From assembly GCA_964544085.1 (NCBI GenBank), contig CAZIZT010000002.1:6495-70494 (forward strand): a stretch of DNA of 64,000 nt, written 5' to 3'. Within the stretch, counting starts at the first letter, position 1; each line of letters begins with the position of its first letter. The notes beneath the pieces were generated by a model. That model saw only the letters and a program-made list of their open reading frames with translations. It did not search any database and had not been told where the DNA came from. The position numbers were made by a program, and so were the translations under genes. The DNA comes from CAZIZT01 sp964544085 (GTDB taxonomy: Bacteria > Campylobacterota_A > Desulfurellia > Desulfurellales > Hippeaceae). This document shows, in pieces, positions 59,551-64,000 of this stretch.

Positions 59551-60087
59551 ATGGATAAGAGCTCACTAAGGGATCAATTGAAAAGCAAGCGTAATGCTTT
59601 AAATAGAAAGTTTTTCTTAACAAAAAGCTTAAGTATTTCAAGACGAGTAGCCAAATTACTCAAAAATAAAAAGACCATAGCCAGTTTCAGTCCACTGCCT
59701 GGCGAACCCGATCCCAACAAGTTATTGAAAAACGCTGTCTATCCGCGTGTTTCTGGAGACAGGTTGATCATGTGCAAACCGCTTTTATCGTTCAAAAAAG
59801 GCTACAAGGGTATAAAGGAACCGTTTTCACGCTACATAAAAGTCAGCCCGCACAGGCTTGAAGCCGTGATAGTGCCGGGTCTGGGATTTGACAAAAGGGG
59901 GTACAGAGTTGGATACGGAAAAGGATTCTACGATAGGTTTTTGAAAAAAACCAAAGCTATGAAAGTGGGTGTATCCTATAGCTGCTGCATAGTTGATAAG
60001 ATTCCCATTGATAACCACGACATTCCGGTGGACGTCATTGTACATGAAAAAGGCACAATAATCTGCAAACCAAGGAGATGGGTATGA
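59551..60087 (+). CDS. 5-formyltetrahydrofolate cyclo-ligase
   Basis: A 178-residue folate enzyme (YgfA/MTHFS) that makes 5,10-methenyl-THF from 5-formyl-THF. VPGLGFDKRGYRVGYGKGFYDRFL (in two parts) is the family signature near residues 110-133, and SFSPLPGEPDP the substrate region. Its linkage to 6S RNA is widely conserved. The stop overlaps the rny start (ATGA). Confidence 0.93.
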   Translation: MDKSSLRDQLKSKRNALNRKFFLTKSLSISRRVAKLLKNKKTIASFSPLPGEPDPNKLLKNAVYPRVSGDRLIMCKPLLSFKKGYKGIKEPFSRYIKVSPHRLEAVIVPGLGFDKRGYRVGYGKGFYDRFLKKTKAMKVGVSYSCCIVDKIPIDNHDIPVDVIVHEKGTIICKPRRWV

Positions 60088-61646
60088 GTAGTTTTGTAAT
60101 CGTTCTCTTGATAGTGCTTTCTTTGATTCTCGGAGCTGTTTTCGGCGTACTTGCATACTATCAGCTGGTAGTAAAAAAGAAGGAATATGCCGATAAAAAG
60201 GCGAAAAATATCATTGAGGACGCAAAAAAGGAAAAGGAGAACATCCTCAAAAGCGCCGAGATAGAAGCCAGAGAGTACATGATCAAAGCCAAAAATGAGA
60301 TAGAGAAGCTTGAGAAGGAGTCAAAAAGGGAGTTACAGGCATGGGAGCGCAGGCTTGCTACAAAAGAAGCCACACTTGACAAGAAACAATCCCATCTTGA
60401 TGAAAAGCTTGAGCTCATCACTCAGAAGCAGGAAGACATCGTCAAAATAGAAAAAGAGCTCGAAAACAAGATGGCCGAAGTTGATGAGCTCGTTAAGGAA
60501 CAGAAGAAAAAGCTGGAAGAAATCAGCCACATGACAGAAGAAGAAGCTAAAGAAGAGCTGGTCAGGATGATAGAAGAAGATGCAAAAAGGGAAGCAGCAT
60601 CAAAGATTAAGCAGATCGAAGAATCGCTCAAGGAAGACGCCAAAAAGCTCTCTCAGGAAATCCTCTCATCCACCATGGAGCGAATGGCAAGTGCTTACGT
60701 GGCTGAAAGAACTGTCTCAACTGTAACATTACCCAATGATGAGATGAAAGGCAGGATTATCGGAAGGGAAGGCAGAAACATACGCTCTTTCGAGAAGGAA
60801 ACGGGTACAGATTTGATAATCGACGATACACCGGAAGTCGTGGTTATATCAAGCTTTAATCCGCTAAGAAGAGAGATAGCAAGAATTGCACTGGAAAAGC
60901 TTGTCAAGGATGGAAGGATACATCCTGCGCGAATTGAAGAAACGGTCGAGAAGGTTCGTGAAGAGTTATACCAAGAGGCTGCCGAGGAGGCGAAGCAAAT
61001 TGTTTTCGATCTTGATGTGGGTGACATTCATCCCGAGCTTATTAAGCATCTTGGTCTTCTGAAGTACAGAACGAGCTATACGCAAAACGTACTTGCCCAC
61101 TCCGTTGAAGTGGCGCACCTTGCAGGCATGATGGCAGGGGAGCTTGGCGTTGATGTAAAGCTGGCAAAAAGAGCAGGTCTCTTGCACGACATCGGCAAAG
61201 CTGTAGATCAGGACGTAGAGGGCTCTCACACAAAGATTGGCGCCGAACTTGCCAAAAAGTACGGCGAAAACAAATACGTGATCAACGCTATCATGTCCCA
61301 CCATGGGGAGGTCGAGCCTATTTGCATCGAGAGTGTGCTAGTTTCGATCGCCGATACGCTGAGTGCGGCACGACCAGGTGCGCGCAGGGAGAGACTTGAA
61401 AATTACATAAAAAGACTCGAAGAGCTTGAAGAGATAGCCAAAGGCAAGGAAGGCGTAAAAGAAGCCTATGCAATACAGGCAGGTAGAGAGCTGAGGGTCA
61501 TGGTTGAGCACAACATTGTCGATGACGCACAGAGTCTGATGCTGGCAAGGGATATAGCCCACGAAATATCGGAGAAGGTCTCCTACACAGGTCAGGTGAA
61601 GGTCGTTGTGATAAGAGAAAACAGGGCGATAGAGTATGCCAACTAA
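60084..61646 (+). CDS. rny: Ribonuclease Y
   Basis: Membrane-anchored endoribonuclease of 520 residues for mRNA turnover. An N-terminal helix (FVIVLLIVLSLILGAVFGVLA) is followed by a long coiled coil to about residue 200, a KH domain (GRIIGREGRNIRSFEKETG) and an HD domain with LLHDIGKAVD. ATG 60084 is chosen because AAGGAG is six bases upstream; ATG 60078 overlaps that site. Followed by ymdB as usual. Confidence 0.95.
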   Translation: MSSFVIVLLIVLSLILGAVFGVLAYYQLVVKKKEYADKKAKNIIEDAKKEKENILKSAEIEAREYMIKAKNEIEKLEKESKRELQAWERRLATKEATLDKKQSHLDEKLELITQKQEDIVKIEKELENKMAEVDELVKEQKKKLEEISHMTEEEAKEELVRMIEEDAKREAASKIKQIEESLKEDAKKLSQEILSSTMERMASAYVAERTVSTVTLPNDEMKGRIIGREGRNIRSFEKETGTDLIIDDTPEVVVISSFNPLRREIARIALEKLVKDGRIHPARIEETVEKVREELYQEAAEEAKQIVFDLDVGDIHPELIKHLGLLKYRTSYTQNVLAHSVEVAHLAGMMAGELGVDVKLAKRAGLLHDIGKAVDQDVEGSHTKIGAELAKKYGENKYVINAIMSHHGEVEPICIESVLVSIADTLSAARPGARRERLENYIKRLEELEEIAKGKEGVKEAYAIQAGRELRVMVEHNIVDDAQSLMLARDIAHEISEKVSYTGQVKVVVIRENRAIEYAN

Positions 61647-62430
61647 GGTGCGTGTGCTGTTTATCGGCGACATCGTGGGTAGATGGGGAAGGAGAGCCTT
61701 CAAGCAGGAGGTTGATGCCCTAAAAAGGGAATACGGCATAGATTTTACCATTGTTAACGTTGAAAATGCCGCGGAGGGCTTCGGCATAACCAAGAAGGTC
61801 TACGATGAACTGCAGGGATTTGCCGAAGCCTTCACCCTCGGCAACCACACATGGGATAAATCCGACCTCATAAAAGAGATAGATAATGCCGGAAAGCTCA
61901 TACGTCCGGTGAACTATTCATCAAAACTCCCTGGTGTTGGCTGGAGAGTCTTTAGGCTAAATGGCATAGAGATAGCTGTTATAAACGCAATAGGCAGGAT
62001 CTTTATGACACCTGTTGACAATCCTTTCTGCGTTGTAGATGAACTACTTACCACACAGGCACTCGAAGAAGCTGAAATCAAGATAGTTGACTTTCATGCA
62101 GAAGCCACAAGCGAGAAGCAGGCATTTGCGTGGTTCATGGATGGCAGGGTAAGTGCAGTGGTGGGAACCCATACACATGTGCAAACAGCGGATGAGAGGA
62201 TACTGCCAGGGGGCACAGCCTACATTACCGATGTTGGCATGACAGGCTGTCACGATGGTGTACTGGGGTTTGAGAAAAAGGAAGCCATCGAGAAGTTTGT
62301 CTACTACTATCCCCACAGACTCAAGGTGTGTAAAACAAACATTCAAATCAACGGCTGCATCATTGAAATAGACTCATCCACAGGAAAGGCGGTCTCCATT
62401 GAGCGCATAAACAGACATGTGGACATTTAA
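61636..62430 (+). CDS. ymdB: YmdB-family metallophosphoesterase
   Basis: A 264-residue phosphodiesterase (TIGR00282 group) acting on cyclic nucleotides. Metal-binding segments are FIGDIVGRWGRR, VNVENAAEGFG, TLGNHTWDK, DFHAEATSEK and VVGTHTHVQTAD. It overlaps rny by 11 bases; rny-ymdB is a conserved pair. It converges with prmC, overlapping it by 4 bases. Confidence 0.94.
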   Translation: MPTKVRVLFIGDIVGRWGRRAFKQEVDALKREYGIDFTIVNVENAAEGFGITKKVYDELQGFAEAFTLGNHTWDKSDLIKEIDNAGKLIRPVNYSSKLPGVGWRVFRLNGIEIAVINAIGRIFMTPVDNPFCVVDELLTTQALEEAEIKIVDFHAEATSEKQAFAWFMDGRVSAVVGTHTHVQTADERILPGGTAYITDVGMTGCHDGVLGFEKKEAIEKFVYYYPHRLKVCKTNIQINGCIIEIDSSTGKAVSIERINRHVDI

Positions 62431-63236
62431 GTACCAAACCTGAAAAGCGCTACCCTTTCGTTTGACGAGTAATCACGAATAGTCTTCACGAAACCATCGA
62501 GTTGCCTGACTGCTGCTGCTATTTGCGGAGAAATCTCCAGAACAAGCCAGTTCGCCATTTTACGTGCACCCTTATGAATGCACTCTACAACACCCATAGC
62601 ATCCTCACAAACAAGTGCAATTTTCGGTTCCCGTTTAACATCCGGCGCCAACGATTCAAACTCATCGGCAGCAATGTAAGGTGGGTTGGATACAACAACG
62701 TCGAATTTTCCACAGACAGCATCAAGACATGGACACGCGACAAATTCAACATCAGCTTTCAATCTCCTTGCATTAAGAGAAGCAACCTCAAGAGCATCAA
62801 TGGATATGTCAGTGGCAATCACACAGGTCTTTAGAAGCTTTGACAGAGTAATGGCTATGCAACCGCTACCAGTTCCAACATCCACAACGTCAATCTTTCT
62901 TTTACCAGCTATTTCAAGAACCGCATCCACAACAAACTCGGTCTCTGGACGCGGTATCAACACTCGCTCATCCACAAAGAATTCAAATCCGTAAAACTCC
63001 TTTTTCGATGTTATATATGCAACAGGATAGTAAGTGCATCTTTTCCGTATTAAATCAAAAAACCGCTTTTCCTGGGCTTTGCTAAGTTCATACTCAGGGT
63101 GCGTTAATATAAATACCTCATCCTTCTGAAGGAGGCTCTTTAGAATAACAAGCGCATCAAGATCAGCTGTAGCTATGTTGGCTTTTCTCAGGCTTTCTAT
63201 AGCATTTCTTAGCACCTCTTTAATCTTCGCGCCCAT
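62427..63236 (-). CDS. prmC: Peptide chain release factor N5-glutamine methyltransferase
   Basis: Methylates the GGQ glutamine of release factors 1 and 2; 269 residues. An N-terminal helical domain is followed by the SAM site VDVGTGSGCIAITLSK near residue 117 and the NPPYIA motif near residue 183. RPETEFVVD is the PrmC-typical segment. Its start overlaps the end of tilS by 17 bases. Confidence 0.94.
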   Translation of the reverse strand: MGAKIKEVLRNAIESLRKANIATADLDALVILKSLLQKDEVFILTHPEYELSKAQEKRFFDLIRKRCTYYPVAYITSKKEFYGFEFFVDERVLIPRPETEFVVDAVLEIAGKRKIDVVDVGTGSGCIAITLSKLLKTCVIATDISIDALEVASLNARRLKADVEFVACPCLDAVCGKFDVVVSNPPYIAADEFESLAPDVKREPKIALVCEDAMGVVECIHKGARKMANWLVLEISPQIAAAVRQLDGFVKTIRDYSSNERVALFRFGT

Positions 63237-63999
63237 CTCCTATCCTCTCAACAACAAGCCTGTTACCCTGTCTGTGTGCAACCAGTAGTTTTCTCAAGAC
63301 AACCCTCTTGCCAGTCTGGAGAGTGACAATCCGCTCTATATTCTCAAACCCGAGAGAGTATTCGCTATTCAAAATCCTTTTAACAACCTCAGAGATTACT
63401 CTCCTTTTTAGCGCAATGTGCATACCATCCATTTCGACAGTTGCGTATCTTCCTGTGAATTTCACCCTTTTTACCATCTCAACCCGCGTAAGGTCCTCAA
63501 GGAGAGACTCCTCGTCCTTCATAACCATAACACTTCTGAAAATCGTCCTCTCAATTGATGGATTGAATTTTTTAAGCTCGCCCATCAGCTCATGACGCAA
63601 CCTGTTTCTAACAAAGGATCTATCGGCGTTGGATTTATCCACCACAAACCCAATAGATTCACTCCGCAGAAAATCCACTATCTCTTGCTTGGTTAGACAG
63701 AGCATAGGCCTTATGTAAAACGAACGTAACGGTCTCAAAGAAACAAGTCCTCTCAAGGTTGAGCCCCTTATCACATTCATAACAAACGTCTCTGCAAGAT
63801 CGTCCAGTGTATGAGCAAGAGCGATCCTATCAAACCCAAACTGATCCTTCGATAACTCAAAGAACTCATAGCGCTTACGCCTCGCTGCATCCTCCAGGGA
63901 AAGCCGTTTTTCCCTGGCGAATAACGCTACATCAAACGAATCAGAAATAAATCCAAAACCCAGACTGGCAGCTGCATCTGCAACGAAACGCTCCTCGGC
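63220..63999 (-). CDS. tilS: tRNA(Ile)-lysidine synthase TilS, 5' end outside window
   Basis: The reading frame is open to the right edge, so the N-terminus with the PP-loop is missing. Visible are the conserved ALAHTLDDLAETFVMNVIRGS and LRGLVSLRPL segments, RPMLCLTKQEIVDFL, and NRLRHELMGEL. A short C-terminal domain (about 100 residues) follows. TilS makes lysidine at C34 of tRNA-Ile(CAU) using ATP. It overlaps prmC and is transcribed before it. Confidence 0.9.
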   Translation of the reverse strand, partial: AEERFVADAAASLGFGFISDSFDVALFAREKRLSLEDAARRKRYEFFELSKDQFGFDRIALAHTLDDLAETFVMNVIRGSTLRGLVSLRPLRSFYIRPMLCLTKQEIVDFLRSESIGFVVDKSNADRSFVRNRLRHELMGELKKFNPSIERTIFRSVMVMKDEESLLEDLTRVEMVKRVKFTGRYATVEMDGMHIALKRRVISEVVKRILNSEYSLGFENIERIVTLQTGKRVVLRKLLVAHRQGNRLVVERIGDGRED

Positions 64000-64000
64000 A

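Noticed and set aside
1..64000. CRISPR array, prophage or intact insertion sequence
   Set aside because: No regularly spaced repeats, integrase, transposase or phage structural genes were seen; only short tandem repeats and one possible decayed element.

Overview
The window looks like a chromosomal segment of a Gram-negative, probably thermophilic, sulfur-reducing anaerobe, most like Desulfurellales (Hippea or Desulfurella). That placement is an inference from gene content: a complete type II secretion operon with secretin, a heptose epimerase, an archaeal-type three-piece glutamate synthase, a methylmalonyl-CoA mutase/MeaB/epimerase set, a CoA-disulfide-reductase-like flavoenzyme and many acyl-CoA ligases. 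Genes are very tightly packed, with many ATGA and TAATG overlaps, and several start with GTG or TTG. No prophage, intact insertion sequence or CRISPR array was seen.

Layout. 0-1.4 kb (-): an ABC exporter pair for a surface polysaccharide; the ATPase runs off the left edge. 1.5-11.6 kb (+): one type II secretion operon in the order G-H-I-J-K-L-M-N-C-D-E-F, followed by rimO. 12.9-17.4 kb (-): three glycosyltransferases and wecB. 17.5-19.5 kb (-): a large exported, possibly S-layer-like protein with a near-consensus promoter, a 200-nt leader carrying chained upstream ORFs, and a strong terminator. 19.5-19.8 kb: no clear gene, but many inverted repeats. 19.8-23.8 kb (-): recO-like, dtd, a sialidase-like propeller, a sugar cytidylyltransferase and hldD. 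23.8-35.1 kb (+): a GGDEF/EAL protein, a mini-lipoprotein, then nadB-cysK-rnc-era-mgtE-glmM-tlpA-serA, closed by a bidirectional terminator shared with a convergent radical SAM gene.

36.7-45.0 kb (+): an endonuclease-III-like glycosylase, coaE, a ClC channel, an aminotransferase, a GDT1-family protein and two AMP-forming acyl-CoA synthetases ending at a terminator. 44.8-47.2 kb (-): a mixed tRNA/mRNA unit (tRNA-Lys, tRNA-Glu, HU gene, tRNA-Val, tRNA-Asp, cinA-like, DUF3108-like) read from one near-consensus promoter. 47.2-54.0 kb (-): methylmalonyl-CoA mutase, meaB, a glycine-zipper lipoprotein, the epimerase, the CoA-disulfide-reductase-like flavoprotein and thrC. It is divergent from the glutamate synthase operon (54.1-59.3 kb, +). 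A 6S RNA-like locus then precedes the formyltetrahydrofolate cyclo-ligase gene, the usual 6S neighbourhood, followed by rny-ymdB. The right edge holds convergent prmC and a tilS cut by the window end.

Functional themes are cell-surface building and export (ABC exporter, glycosyltransferases, T2SS, surface protein), propionyl/methylmalonyl-CoA and acyl-CoA metabolism, glutamate synthesis with a low-potential electron chain, and RNA processing genes.
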